DNA of 64,000 nucleotides from Plectrocnemia conspersa. Its lineage: Eukaryota; Arthropoda; Insecta; Trichoptera; Polycentropodidae. This document shows positions 47,490-61,754 of this stretch, in pieces. The translations under genes and the position numbers were made by a program. Location: assembly GCA_009617715.1 (NCBI GenBank), contig VTFK01000143.1, positions 620,001 through 684,000 of the forward strand. The letters run 5' to 3'. The notes beneath the pieces are model-generated. The model made no database searches. It saw only the letters and a list, made by a program, of their open reading frames with translations, and was not told the DNA's origin. The first letter of the stretch is position 1, and each line of letters opens with the position of its first letter.

Positions 47490-47975
47490 TAAGAGTAAAA
47501 TTATATTTTCACTGGAATTTCAGTGAAATCATATCTAAATATATTTTTACCCGTAAATATATATTGATCTGAATAGTTCCTATTTATGATAAAAAAAAAT
47601 TTTCCGAACCAATACAACTATAGATCACCGCCACCCTGATGATTTTTAAAAATAGTTTTAATGCGACACATCACCTTTTAAGGTCAACATTTTCAAACCC
47701 AAACATAACTTGATCTAATTATGTTTCAAAAACTATAATTAGTTAGATATAGCATCAAATAAACTTTTCGCAACTGTAAAATTTTATTTTATTAATGACA
47801 TTAGGGCGACACATTACTTGTTGAGGCCAAATTGTTCCGATAGTACTTGTAATAATACAGTTTCACTGATATTGATCAGTGAAATTATAAATCAATTGTT
47901 TCATATATTTTCACCGGCCTTGTCAGTAAAAATATATTTCTACTTTTGAAAATATAATTTCACTAAAAAATAAAG
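47490..47975 (-). repeat. dispersed repeat family R1, copy D (partial, rearranged)
   Basis: TTTCACTGGAATTTCAGTGAAATC and TTTCACCGG...AAAATATATTTCTACTTTTGAAAATATAA motifs bracket a middle part containing TTCAAACCCAAACATAAC, which corresponds to the terminal module of copies A and B. The order is disturbed. Confidence 0.45.
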
Positions 47976-47979
47976 ATTC

Positions 47980-50900
47980 ACTGTAACAATATTTTTTAAG
48001 CTTTATAGTCTAAAGCTTAAAAATATATAAAAATTAATAGTTTAAAGTTTAGATTATTAATTATGAAAACAAAACGACATTAAGATATATGTATTAAATT
48101 AAGGCTAAAGAAGATGAGGGTGGAAAAGGTGGGTTTTACTTTATTTTCCCCAGTCTTAAAATACAATTTAGGAAATTTTGGAACGGATTCAATGTTTTGA
48201 GTAGGATTCTAAAGATTCAGATCGATCAAAAGAGTTCAGATAAAAGCGCTGATATTAAAAAATCAAACTTAACACTTTGATAAAATATAGGAATGTAATT
48301 TCTTCCTTTAACTTTTGCTAACAATAAACATTTAAAAACCTGAGTTTTAATTAAAATTTCTGTACATATAATTAAAATGTTTTTCATGAAAGAGTTGCGT
48401 GCTTGTAATATTATCTTGATGTATTCTTTTGTATGTACATATAGTTGTGTTCATATCAAAATTGATTAAGCGTTTTAACAACAGCACATTTCGCGATAAA
48501 ATCAACATTTTCATTATTTTAACGACGTATATATAGTAATTTTTAATCATTTATTTTTTACGTAATAATAATGGAGAATCGCGGCATTCATCGTCTGAAT
48601 ATCGGTGACGCCTTTTTCCTGAGCAGCTGACCTCGTCAGTACCGGTCTTCTGAATTCCTGAGAACACACACATGTTCACTTGCGTTTATAAATATAATAA
48701 TATATACATGCAAAAGTGCACTTTATCAGTGTCCATTTGTGGCGTCCGATAAATATGAATAATCCACTTAAGCGAAAGGCATCGTATCTGCGCGACGTTT
48801 TAATAACTCTAAAATATAATCAATAAGTATTGGACGCTCGATTGTCGACTAAGAATAAAAAAAAGCTTAAACATTATAAGTTTTAACCGCTCGTTTAACG
48901 ATTACGCATTCCTGCTCGCATCGCGACGTACAAAGTCGTGTAATTTCGCTCTTTGCGTATATGTATGCAATTATTGTTATCATCAACGTGATCGTTATTG
49001 CGAACACCTTTTCATTATCGTTGCAGGAAAATAGCCCCGGGGGTGAATTCCGCTCGCACCCCTCAGTTATCGCGAAATCACTTAGTTTAGATAGTTACAA
49101 TTACCGCTCGGCGTAATAATAAACGACGCTTAATTGGTATTAAGATAAATATATTTACGTTTCGTTTCCTTAAAATTTTCGCAGCACCGCACGGTACTTG
49201 ATTTAGCGATTCAGAGAAATAAGTATATTTTAAAATATACTTCGAGTGAAACAGTAATATTGCAAGTATTAATTCCGTCCCGAGATTACTCAATCGAGAT
49301 ATCCCGAAAAAAGAATTAGTTTCGATTCCCAGTTTTTTTTAATAATTAGAATTTGAGATTTTTTTAATATGTGTTGATAATCTTTTGATTGATATTGAAC
49401 TAAATTTTAACACATACTATATTGTAGTAAAGATAGCGAAAAATAAAATGAACTAAATTTAATCACGAACTAAAAACGTAGTTCGGCGCCTACGAATCTA
49501 TAGAATATTTTATCGTTGAAATTGCAATGACATTTGGCTTGGAATCAAATTGTGACGATGTTTTAATATATGTTGATGAATAAAATCATAGAGCTATAAA
49601 AGTAAAGCTTGAAAGAATTGTAGAATGAGGAACAAAAAGACAAGCTAATATTGCTATTCTGAGAAATACTCATCCCTGTCAAGTCTGTAAGTTATTTATT
49701 TATTTATTATAATACCTATTTTTACATTTGGGCTTATTAAACTTTTGCAATTAATTTAAGCTTTCTCTATATTTCGTATATTTTTAGGTACAATTTTTTT
49801 TTGTATATTTTTATCTGTCAGCCCGAGTAAGTCAGTGAGTGATGCTCGTCCATAAGTAATGTCGCGAGCGGTTATGTGACCAAGTATCGAACGGGAGAGC
49901 GGCCAATTTAGGACCAATCGCATTATTGTTTAGCTCCGTCTCAGGTACATCTCTTAGTGGAACCGTAACTACAAAATTGCCATTTGTAGGTGACCATCCA
50001 ATAATAATAAATTATACGTACAACAATGCTATTTGATGCAAGGCCGATAATGTAAAGATTCTGTGTGTAGACGACCCAAAATTTTTTGGATTTTGTGCCG
50101 TCTCGTTTCCCGAGACTTTAAATAAAATTAATCCTATATTCGAGATTTTTATGAAAAATTGAAGTAGTTTAATACTTTTTTAATATAAATCTGATATATT
50201 AAAAATGTATTAAACTACTAATATATACTTTAATGTAAATTGTTAACGATAGAAATATTCAATACGAAAATTAGAAATAAACTGTTTTATTCGTCTAAAA
50301 TCCTATTTTTCATAACATAATTATGTGTATTTTTATAATATAATTTTACAATCGGTATTTTCTATATAATATATAATTGAAATTGCGTTTTTTGTAGATA
50401 TAAAAAACTAATATAAATAAATAAAAAAATATGCCTTTTATGTATTATTTTGTAATAAATTAATAGGTATGTTTTTATACACTAATACCAATAAGCAAAT
50501 AAAAGTCTCGATTTGTGAAAATTCGAAGGACTTGATTTTTTCTTTTTGAGACTTAAAAATGTTGAGTTTTGATGTAGAGGTATGATAATTTATGGCTTTC
50601 AAATGTGCCTGGCTATTTGAATTCATTCTTGGTGTTCATACATTACGAATTTCACACGTGTTTTGCTTGGCCAAATTTTTTTTAGCTGATTTTTTTCTAG
50701 GGCATTTTTAAAACCTCACAATACAATTTATAAAAAAATAAACACAATTTTATTTTTTGCAATAATATTTTTTAACTACAGTAACTCTTTAATTCAATTT
50801 ATTTTATAACTATTAAATATATTTCGTTACGCTAATATTTATTTACACATAAAAATTACCACTGTGCGTTTTTTTATCGCATGCGTTAATATGTAACAAA

Positions 50901-53685
50901 AACGTTAATTCGAGCTTTTATATCGTGCGTGCTAATGATTAGAGAAGTAGAACTAATTGCTTACAGATAAAGTTTAACTTGCTAATCGGTGGTAGTATGT
51001 ATCGTTGGCACGATACACAGATGCTCGTTACATATTTATGTTAGTTCGATCAAACATACTTTAAACTGCATATATACATACATATATAGTAAGACGGAAA
51101 AAATGTGTTTCTGTATAGATTATAATTATTTTTCGTACTGCCCGTAAAATTCTCAGTATCGTTTTTCTCTTATTTTGTAATCGAAGTTACAAATTACTGC
51201 GGTTTTATTTAACAAGACTCTGCTGGCATCGTATTGAATTTTACGATGTTTTTATTGTTAGATGTTTTATATAAAGTTTATTTTGCCCACGCAGAGTATC
51301 GGGTGTCGGTCCTGGGAGATGTTTGATTAAAATAATTCGTATATTTTATGTATACTTGTAGCTTCTGTCAGTTTTTAACTAGAAAAAATATATTGATTTT
51401 TTATAGAATATCATTATTATTCTAGCTTCAAGACATAATTTATTAGTACTTTTTATTATACATACAGATGCATATATTATCTTGATTATAAAATGATTTT
51501 TTGCTTTAATTTTCAATTTATGACTAAATTTACAATTGTGTAAAATAAATACTCTTAAACATATTTCATCATATTAACTGTCAGATTGTCACTTTGTTCA
51601 TTGTGTGTATATATAAATATTTTTATAAAGTATAGTATTGATACTGTAAACAACTTGTGTTTATAATCTTACGTGTATTTCTGTAAAATGTTCTCTGCTT
51701 ACACGGTCGTTACTAATTTTATTAATTCAGGTGTTCTTTACTAAAACATCTTTATTGCTCCTCGAGTTCAGATTTATCCGTATAAAATTCAATTTGCAGC
51801 TATTTATGCTAATATCATTGCTATTGCAGCGATCTTCCACGTTTTCCACGTTTTCCACGTTCAGAATTCGAGACTCGTCCGCAGTGCATACTTTAGTAAC
51901 CTCTGTGCGTCACACCGCGCGCTACATTTCACGGACGTTTTCGTTTTGTATTCCCTAGTCATTTTTAACGCATTTCCAATATGCTAAATTCACTTTCGCT
52001 CGCTAAGATCGTGAATATTTTTAGCCTTATATGTATTCGTATCTATGACGTGATGAGCTTAGCGATTAGAGCGTTTTCGTTTCCTAGTCTTCTTATTTTT
52101 ACGAGTCAGGCGACTTGACTTGCTAAGTTACTTTTTGTGTTCTCATATACCCCAGTATTCAAAGGAAATGAAAACAGCATTGTTATCAGTTAACAAATTT
52201 TTGATGTATCTAACATGTTGTTTATAGCCTTTTTCGGCCACGTCGTATTTTTTTGGTCCGGTCGCCACCGTCGCGTTACATAACCTGTTTTGCATGTTTT
52301 GCAAATTAAACGAGCTGAAAAAGGAAACACATTCGGATGTCGTCGGCGAAACGCACCTCTCCTCTCATTTCCTCGGGATCCTTGCATATTGTCCGTCGCA
52401 TTTTTTCCCCCGAATCGAGTATGCACATTGTAAAGAGTACGGACGGCGACAGTGATGAACTGCTCTTCGGTATAATTTACACAGCATCGAAAACAGAGAC
52501 GAGTCGAAATCGAAAGCGGCGATAAAAGCCCTCCTTAGGCCATATATTTTTTAACAGCGGACAAAGTGTCCATTTATTATCGAGATAAATTCGCCGTAGG
52601 ACCGCGGCAAGATGCGAATGCTCGTATGAAGTTTTGTTTTTTCCAAAATGCTTATCGCTCATTGAACTGATGAACATTAATGGAAACTAGAATGTGCCTC
52701 GTTCAGATTGATCGCAATACGCAACATGTGAATTATGTCTGTGGTGGTGATTATATCCTCTGAAATGTATCTTCCCAGACGAATTAGTTAGCGTAGTTAT
52801 TATTGAAATGTTTGGCTTCCGTTTTAGCGCGAATTTAACTCCTGAAATGTGTGTAAGTTAAATTGCATGTGTTCATTTCCAAGTACAAGAATAAGTTCAT
52901 TCATCTGGCATACATATTTTCGCAGTGGAAATCTTGAATTTAAGCAAGAAACAACTCTTAGTTTTGTTATGAAAGTAGTTTGAATAAGACGTGTTTAGCT
53001 ATTTTTATGTTACTGAAATTTTTGTTACGGATGGCATGAAGGCGAACAATTTTTTGAAAATATGCTAAGTGCCTAAATTGATACTGAATCTAGAAGAGGC
53101 AAAACATCTATCAAATATGGCTTCTAAATAAAGAGCGTGATATGGTGATTCGCGGATGAAGTTACGTTAATTCAATTTATTTTTCAAGACCAAATTTTAT
53201 CCCAGACAAGTCTGATCTTCGGTTTATATATAATTTTATTTTGAGATCCTCTTATTTTCCAGAGTTGTGGAAATTCTCTAAGGTCACCCCGAATTATTAA
53301 AAGGTTGACAATTCGTACATTGATATTATCATGTCAGTAGCATTGTACATTATTGTATGTGTTTAAATGCTTCTCTAACAGCGACATGGCTTCCTCTAAT
53401 CCACTGTCACTAACCTAATGTTTTTTTCTAACTTTGTATCGATGTCATTGGACGTTATATAAACACTTTTTTGATAAAGTCAATTATTTATTTTTTTATA
53501 TCTAATTTAGAATTTTTCGAAGATCTTACGAGGTTATTCTCTAATTCAGTTCGTCAAGTATGAAATCTGATTTTCAGAACGATATAACTCTTTATAAAAG
53601 TACTTAAGAACCTTTTCTAAACATTTTCTGTCCTTATTTTTAATTATTTCAGTTTTCTGCTCTAAACCATTGTAACGCTATGTTA
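47980..53685. other. non-coding, no gene recognised
   Basis: Alternates AT-rich DNA with GC-balanced unique blocks at 48560-49300, 49800-50000 and 52000-52720. A 9-bp unit TTTTCCACG is repeated three times at about 51836-51862. Small open frames here have no family resemblance. Confidence 0.5.
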
Positions 53686-53689
53686 GGTT

Positions 53690-54050
53690 TGCTAGTGTGT
53701 TGAGTGGCAATTGGACTCAAGTCTGATTCTCAGTTCTGCTTTCACTTGATTTGATTTATTAATACATATTTTATATCGATCGTTCGAAGAAACTTCGATG
53801 AACCGCTGTTAATAAAGCGGCTCCAGATGTGACGATTAGTAACCGGATGGTATTTGATGCGAGGTGTGTATCAAATCATTTTTTGCCTGCTGTAATAGGT
53901 AATGGATTTCAAAACTTTGTGGTTATTGTGCAATATTAGGTGTCCTGCACAAAGTTTATATCATCAATTATTTACGCGAAACCTTTGGATATATGGCAGA
54001 AGTTTCTTTCGATGCTTAAAACAACTTATTACCCTTTACATGTGGTCTAA
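53690..54050 (+). repeat. SINE/LINE-tail repeat, copy 3 (tail only)
   Basis: AAAGCGGCTCCAGATGTGAC at 53814, GGATTTCAAAACTTTGTGG, and GTTATTGTGCAATATTAGGTGTCC match 26871-27015. The open frame 53902-54087 is inside it and not a gene. Confidence 0.5.
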
Positions 54051-54099
54051 ATTTATCATTAGCAACAACGTTATTATCGTATTTTAGATTAATATTTCA

Positions 54100-57050
54100 C
54101 CGTTTCCGACTCTCTGAACTATAAACGCGCACAATATAAATGTTAAAAGGGGTTTTTAGTCATGATGCTATGAATAATTTATATAATTTTGTTTCGCTTC
54201 ATGATCATTGTCCAAAGAGCAATCTAAAGAGTGGACTTAGATAGAAGTTAGACCAAAAAGTCTAAAGCTGGGGTATATTTTATGTACACAATCAATAGTG
54301 ATCAAAGTTATGAGCTGCCATAGTTGAAAAACAATCAATGAACCATCAAAATCAGTTTATTTTGGCCTCCAAATGGTTTTCTATGCCCCATTTTTATTAG
54401 ATCTCGATCATTTCGATATTTATATGTCTTCAAAACTAAAATATTTTTTGCTCTAAACAGATTTAAAACAAACGAGGAGTTGGAAGGCGAAGTAAACACA
54501 TGTTTTTTCGAGATTGACACTGGTATAATAATATATTAAGTATATTTGGATGAAATCATTGAAATGTTAAAATATTTTATAAAATGAAGAAACTGCTTTT
54601 GTTGTAACGGTGTCGAGTGGAACACAGGTTACAATATCGCTTAAAGTATTCTTGAACGGCTAAATCGCAGAATTTTGTCTTTGTCTCGGCGGTCTTTTGT
54701 ATGCGTTTTCCATCTAATTGGCCGTCCAGAATTCTGATAGCAGCCCTGCACATCTCCAAAGCTCTCCCGAAGGATCGATTGTCGAACGTTCGAGTGGCCT
54801 TTGGCTCTGTATTCTGTTCCGAGGACGTCGATTTGCATTTTTAAGATCACTAGAGAATTAATCAAAATGCAAATAAGATGTTAATCTCGGACTCGTCTCC
54901 CGAATCGCTCGTTAGCGCGGGAGGTCCTTAAATTTTAAGGAAAGCAAGGCGCGCCTGAAGCTCATCGTCTGGAAAATTAATGTCATCAAGGAGCCCTAGA
55001 CCCTGTCCCTTTATTGGCGGAAATCGCTTCCCGTATTCATTACTTCATTAGCGGTTAAATTAATTTAGACAGATCGATCTACGCTTCTGAGTAAAACGAT
55101 TCAATTTGTAATACTCTCGAGTAAAACGAATGTTTTCTTGGACGTTTTAAAATGTAATTTTTATATTTATAATAGAAGATTTAGAATAAATATGCACATT
55201 CATGCCTAAAACCATAGTTAGCTTCTATACTGATTACAATTAATTTGTCATTTTTTATTTTACCTAGTTTTAAAATCACTTATTTATAACTAAATCCAAC
55301 CATGTTCTAGATAAATTATTTTGCTGTTATCACCTGTACAAATATCCAACGTTACGATTATTCTCATTGAATCATTTGTTCACGTTAACTTACATGTTAA
55401 ACATTCAAGGTTAAAAGATACATTTATATCATATAACAGACTATGCAAAATAATCGTAATTTGTCAAAGATATGTCACAATGACCATATGTTATTTGCAG
55501 TGTTGGATATTGTCACTTAATTATAATACTAAGTGATTAACTTTGCGATAGCGAAAATAATCATAGTGTGGGTAGACGATGCGGTCTGCTAGACCTTCGT
55601 ACAATTAGGTCGTTTCAAATACACAACACGCGATGTATGCGTTTTTATGATATTTAATTGATCGGCGTCACAATGTCGTCGCTGTTTAATTTTTTGCAAC
55701 TCTATGCAGCATCCGAAGTGGATCCCAGATCTGTATCGGTGTGTGTTCTTATCGAATTTCATCCTTTGAACCGGTCTCGCGAAGGGCGCGCATGAAGAGT
55801 ATGTATTATACGTATATATGTATGTTACGAGTAATATTATTATTATAATAGATGTATTCAAAAAAGGTCCAACGGTGGAGGAAATGTAGTGAAAAATCGA
55901 CGATTCTTGGCGGAAAATTTTCGCAACAATGTTTTTGAATATATAATATATGCGCATTACAATTTTTCTTTTGAAATATTTACATACATTCGCACGTTAT
56001 ATACATTCGCTGTCAACGCGTTATTTATGTGATGTAGTAAATATAACTGAATTTAGTACATGTAGTATTTGTTTAAATATATGAGAAATTCGTTTAAATT
56101 AAAAATGTAAAGCAGAAAACCAAAAACGCTGTTCGAATTGTTTATATATTCAAACTAATTGGTTAAACTAGTTTAATAAAATGTATATTAATATTAAATG
56201 GACTGATTTTAAACAGTTTATGTTTATAAAATACAATAATAAAATTTTTCAATACTTATGAATATATTATTCATTATAAACTTTATACGTATAATAAATA
56301 TGTTCTGGTAAAAACAAGGTAATTTTTGTTTATAAATGATATTTGTGCAACAATTTAAGTCACGTTCAGTTTTATTAATATCCATTTTTATATTCATGGC
56401 CAGCTTGACGGAAGCTTAGTGCTCGCCCACGTTTTTCAAAAATTGGATTTGTTGCGACTTTTATGAACGTTGAATTTGAGATTAAGTAGCTTTACACTTG
56501 TATGGTAGGACGTTAAAATTTTAACTGATCGCAAGGACTGAATCTCGCATTCCATGTGAACTTGCAGATGGTAAAATCAGTATAATCCATCCATCGTAAA
56601 ACGGATTAATTTATGGTGCTTTTAACGCCATAGATTTATTGTTTCTCACGCTCATTTTCAATGAAAGCTTTAATGAACGCTCGTAGGCGATTGCCACAAA
56701 TATATAATATAAAATGGAAAGTTTTTTATATTTAATTTTATAAAAATTTTTACAAACATACATATAATCAATAAAATTTACTGATTTATAACCATTTTCA
56801 TGTAGCTACGCTAAATATCTATATAGTATTTTCTGGTATGAAAACGGCAATGTTCTTTGGTTGTTGATATTTGTAGGTGATTATTAAGTTTTTTGAGATT
56901 AGTATTAAAATGTATGTTATATCTTATTTTTTTATCTTTATTTTAGATATCTATACACTTTATTTTAAAATAGTATTACTGGTGTTACCTCCGCAAAAGA
57001 TATACGTTAAAGATGGGTTTGATTAGTTTTTTGAATGTTTTTTGTGTATG
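54100..57050. other. non-coding, no gene recognised
   Basis: 54560-55110 and 55560-55990 are GC-balanced and unique; the rest is AT-rich. The minus frames at 54577-54865 and 55589-55957 resemble no family known to me. Confidence 0.45.
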
Positions 57051-57059
57051 ATTTTTTGT

Positions 57060-57700
57060 GATAAGCGTGCTCTTTCTCTTGAATATTGGTCTAAGTGCCG
57101 CAATGGCGGCTAGTCACTTAAAGCTAAGTACAAAAATGGGTTGATTAAATTTAATATTGGGGTCCAAGTGTAAGCTCTGATATTTAACGCTAGATTTCCA
57201 TTCCACATTACTGCCCTGTTCACTTTGGATAGACGATGGCAAAGCTCATAAATATAATTGCCGTTGATTTTAATTTGCCTCTCGAAAAAAATATTTAAGT
57301 TATATTATTCGCACTGTATCGTCAGTGTACATAGATAAACGCATTTTTTTTTAATTTTGGAATATCTTTCATATACAAGATAAAAAGAAACTTCAACAAA
57401 TGGAATTTCAACTGAAATTTCACGCGGTAGTGAGTGTTTTTATTCGCTTATGTTATGACCGTATTAAGCGCGTCAGATAGTTGTGGTTTTATATTGCTTA
57501 TTAATCAAACCGTCATGCCATACCATGTCGAAAGCTTTGTCTATATCTAACATTAATTACCTTTTTTTCATATCAAAATTAGCGCAAATGTGCTCCGTCA
57601 GAATATTAAGTTTTTCGAGTGATTTTTGCTAAAGCCAAACTTAATAATTTTATTCTTTAAAGATTAATAGAGAGGATTATTTTTTCAAATATCTTATTAA
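57060..57700 (-). pseudogene. non-LTR retrotransposon RT fragment (Jockey-like)
   Basis: With frame changes the minus strand reads IFEKIIL, FGFSKNHSKN, then TEHICANFDMKK, LDIDKAFDMVWHDGL (57575-57490) and LYMKDIP...YTDDT. These are the ordered RT motifs of Jockey-clade-type elements (FGFRxxHST, LDxxKAFDxVWHxGL, F/YADDT). Stops, frameshifts and internal deletion show a dead copy. The C-terminal part is unrecognisable below about 57200. Confidence 0.75.
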
Positions 57701-57946
57701 ATGACCAATGGGGCGATTATAAAACTAATAACACTATCTACTTGACGGCTTGAATATATCTTTCTATGGGAGACATACATAATTCACAGCAATAATTTTA
57801 TTGCACTGTAAAATATGATGAAAATATTTAAAGTTGAGCTTTTCATTATATTTACATAAATCGTTAGCTATTTCTAATGAAACATTTTTAAAATTAAAAA
57901 ACACTCAATAAATAAACATCTATTATTGAAGAAAATGTGTTACGAT

Positions 57947-58972
57947 TAGGGATTCTGAAGTCTCGGGTTTTTTTCGATTCCCGGGACTCGAGACACAAAT
58001 TTTTAAAGTCCCGGGAATTCCCGGGACTCGAGACTTAGATTATTTTTCGTATAATCATGAAAAAAAATCATGTTAAAAAATTAACTTATTATTATTAATT
58101 TTAATTAATTTATTATTATTAACTTATATTATTTGTGTTATAGGTACGATAGGTGAAAATTTATTGAAACAATTTAAAAACACTTTATTCAATATTTATT
58201 TAAATTTAATTTATTACAATTTTTTTAATCGAAATATTTATATCAATATTAAGTTAAAACCTTTACTTTTGTAAGGAAAAATATGTTTTTAAAAACACCA
58301 AGGCGTTTAATGATGAATCACATAGCCTGTTCCTGGTTTTTGTGGCAAATATTCCAGATGTAGAAAAAACTCTCTCGCTTTCTATAGATGTTGGCTTAAT
58401 TGTAAGCAATGCTTTGAATAAAAGCTCTAGATTCGGAGTTCGCTTGATAGTTGAATCTAATATCTGAAACTCCTTTTTAAACTTGAATTTTTTATTTCTA
58501 GTCGTTGAAATATTTTGGTGGTTCGTGCGACAGAGTTGTGTTGATTTCAAATATTTTTTTTAAAAGGAAATTAACAATAATTTCGGAAGTTAATAAAGTG
58601 GCACCTCGACGACTTAGAGCTTCAACTGTTAGTTTTATAGGAGTGAGTACTTCACAAATATTTTCCAATACGTGAATGTTCGATTCATTCCAAATTTGGC
58701 CGATGCTAAGATCAATTAATGATTTTCTAATGCAATTTCGTAACTTTCAAAATCTCGAGATCATGGGTAATAAGGAATTCCACCTTGTCTTCATATCGAG
58801 ACATAAATTAAGCTCGACATCAAATTCGCTCTTTACATATTTTTGTAAAATTGCACTTCGGAAAGTCTCGAGTCCCGGGTTATTAATTTTTAAATTCCCG
58901 GGACTCGAGACAGCAAAAAATCTTTGAATTCTCGGGAATAAATTCCAGGGTTGTCTCGACACAGAATCCCTA
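57947..58972 (-). mobile_element. deleted hAT transposon with intact TIRs and 8-bp target duplication
   Basis: The 11-bp TIR TAGGGATTCTG (57947-57957) is perfectly mirrored at 58962-58972. The element is flanked on both sides by GTTACGAT (57939-57946 and 58973-58980), the 8-bp duplication diagnostic of hAT. Subterminal copies of CCCGGGACTCGAGAC occur near both ends. The minus strand keeps the 3' part of a transposase: DMKTRWNSLLPMISRF (58800-58750), then the dimerisation region LLFKALLTIKPTSIESERVF with NRLCDSSLNALVFL, to a stop at 58263. The N-terminal half, including the BED finger, is deleted, so it is non-autonomous. Confidence 0.92.
58263..58550 (-). pseudogene. hAT transposase C-terminal fragment (hATC dimerisation region)
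   Basis: The frame has 95 codons. SIESERVFSTSG matches the hAT signature S-x-E-R-x-F-S-x-x-G, and KTRNRL with LVFLKTYF completes the dimerisation helices. It is separated by frame breaks from the upstream minus-strand part at 58747-58962, which carries the DMKTRWNS motif. Confidence 0.85.
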
Positions 58973-58980
58973 GTTACGAT

Positions 58981-61740
58981 GTAGATTTTTTAATAACACA
59001 TAAAATAACATACCCATTCGATTATCATAAACTTTTTAAAACATGTATTGGCAAATATTTGTTTGGGTCAGTTAACATGTGATAAATTTTATTTTTATCT
59101 ACGATAGTAGTAGATAAGTAATATATTTTAGTCTGAATGTTAAATTTTCAGTATTATTTGAAGAAAAATATACTTTTCCTACAATATTACTAAATATGTT
59201 ACCCACGTATTCTGCGGTGTATTATATGTACGTACTATATCGTGTTTAGTTTATTAATTTGCATTTGATTAAATATGATAGAAAGGTCGTCGTCGCTGTG
59301 TGCTTTATTGTCCAGATTTTCCCATAATTCAATGTCAAATTTATGCCTTCAAACAAGGCTTTGTTGTACATATTATCAACTATTAATTAAGCTGAGATTT
59401 TATTCAGCCGTCGAACGACATAGTCTTAATTAGGCAAAGGACATGCTAACATCACAACTAGTTTATATATTATACAAACAGCATGCATACATAATTAAAA
59501 ATAAATTTTAAATTGTAAACCAATGTGCATCATCATGATTCATGAATCGGTTTTCGTTCCGTCTCGCAGGCGCCTTGACGTTCATCTTGGGTCGTTGAGC
59601 TTCATTTCCTTTTATATTTGCCAATCTGAGTGCGCATTCCTGTGCGAATAATTCAAAAGGTCATTTAAAAATATCCACAATATTTTATATCAGATTTCCG
59701 TATTGAACACTCCTGGACCCAATTAATTATATTTTTTACAAATTTATTTTTATTATTTTATAATACAAGAGTTCTGAACGCTAATCAATCATAATTATTC
59801 TTAGTGCGCTTTCTTATTTTTCATATCTTCGCATCTCGGTTATCAATCAACATTATTTTCGCTCTTATCTTTTTACCTCCGTTCACGCGGCTGCCTTTTC
59901 TCCGTTATATTGTATTATTTTGATTAAATTTTCAGTCCATATTGTAAATGTTAATCAATTAAGTTAACGCATCATTGAATTAACGTTTTTTTCTTACGAT
60001 CAAATCGCACTGAACACTTATAATCGCGATTCATAAAGTCTACCCAGTCGAACGTGGCACGCGATACTATTTGAACAGATAAAACATGTTTACTCACCAA
60101 ATTTATATAGGACGTAGACATGCGAAATTTCAATATAGAACGTTCAATTTCACCCTCGACACCGGATCGATCAAAATCTAAATATTATCCGTGTTAATAA
60201 ACGATTCTCGCGATTCTCTTTTGCGTTACACAAACCTTGAAAAAATATATATGTATATTACCTTTTACCTCACCCCTTCGCTCGTCGCGTATAGCCTTAT
60301 TCCTTTCTTTTCTTTCACATCCATTAGCCGAGGAAATTCATATTTCATCCCCTTTTTATTTTATTCCCCGCTTCACGGAACCCCGCGGTTTTCATTCGAG
60401 TGGATCCCTCCACGAGAGGCTTCGTCTATTAATCACATAGACTATTCCGTGTAACGTGTTTCTATATTGTAAAATTGTAGTAGAGAAGAATGATCCTTTT
60501 GATATACGTCCCCCGTGCGATTAGTCAATGTATTTTCGCAAAGAAGGAAAAAATGATATTCAAACATGTGCTCGGGAAAATTGGATTTGTCCATTATGTA
60601 AGGATATATGTTCATACATACATGTAGTTGGATTTATTCGTGTCGCGAAGGATAACGCGAACAACCCTCGAAAATATGTATACGTCATTACGGAAGCGAT
60701 CGTTCGATACGGACGATTATATTTGTATGTGCGTACGTTTTTTCCTATTCTGAAAATTCTGTACGTTTTTACGGCCCTTATCGTCGAATGTAAATAGAAT
60801 GAACCCTTCAATGTTAATAGTGGGACGCTTGCCTTACCCCAATGTAAATATGGTATCGTTCAAACGAAACGGACAACGCGAAATTATCGACAGAGCAAGC
60901 GAAACGCAACAAAAGCGCCCAATCTTCAACATGGGACTTAAGGACCAGTGAGTCACCCTAAGACAACAAAGGAGAGTCATTTGGCGCTCGTTTAAAAAGT
61001 ACAACAAGAGTGTAATGCGAGAAATGAATTTTTCGTTGCGCACGTATACGTATAAGATGGAAACGAGTTTGTTTAATTCGGTCGTTGACGTTAATCTCGA
61101 GAATTTCGACCGAGTTTATAAGGCGTGACTGTAGACGTTCCTCTTGGACGACAACGTGCTCAAGGGTCCGTAATTACTACATCCAAGGTTCCGAACCAGA
61201 ATAAAAATTTTCCGAGAGACGCCCTCGGAGTTATGCGCCTCCGCCATAATGCAGCCGGCCGCAGATAAGGGGAAAATTGTGCGGCTCGGATACTTCCGCA
61301 CAATCGTATCGCCCAAAAGACTGTCTTCCTAATGACGTCTACCTCGGATGTCATCACCGTTCCGAGGGCCACGTGACACCCCGTATCGCTCCGTAACGTT
61401 TGGCCCGTGAAAGGGCGCCGAGATAAGTCAGTAATCTGGCATTGTATGAAATATTTTTTTAGGACTATTATATAAAATATTTTAAATCGTCCAACGCGTG
61501 TGTGCCTTTTTGTCATAAGCATTCCTTAAAACTATTTTTGATCAAATGTTTTATCTTGATTAAAAAAACAACTTTGAGATGTTAAAAAATCAGTATAAAT
61601 GTCTCTGCCGTATCATACCATGGCCGTTACAGGAGCGTATCAGGCACGAAAGTAAATTACCAACGCGACGGAACGGTGTAGTGGGCGTTGTTTCATACTA
61701 ATTCATACAAAAAATATTTTTTTGCGTATGTCGATACAGT
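58981..61740. other. non-coding; long GC-balanced unique block at 60000-61450
   Basis: 60000-61450 is the longest stretch in the distal window with near-balanced composition and no obvious repeat. Several short frames (60191-60454, 60528-60797 plus; 61116-61522 minus) exist, but none shows a domain or convincing splice sites. It is a candidate for regulatory DNA or an undetected exon. Confidence 0.45.
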
Positions 61741-61754
61741 GTAGTGGACAGATA

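Noticed and set aside
60528..60797. 89-codon frame with WICPLCKDIC, zinc-finger-like
   Set aside because: A single CxxCxxxC cluster without partner cysteines or histidines, no splice sites, and an equal-length frame on the other strand.
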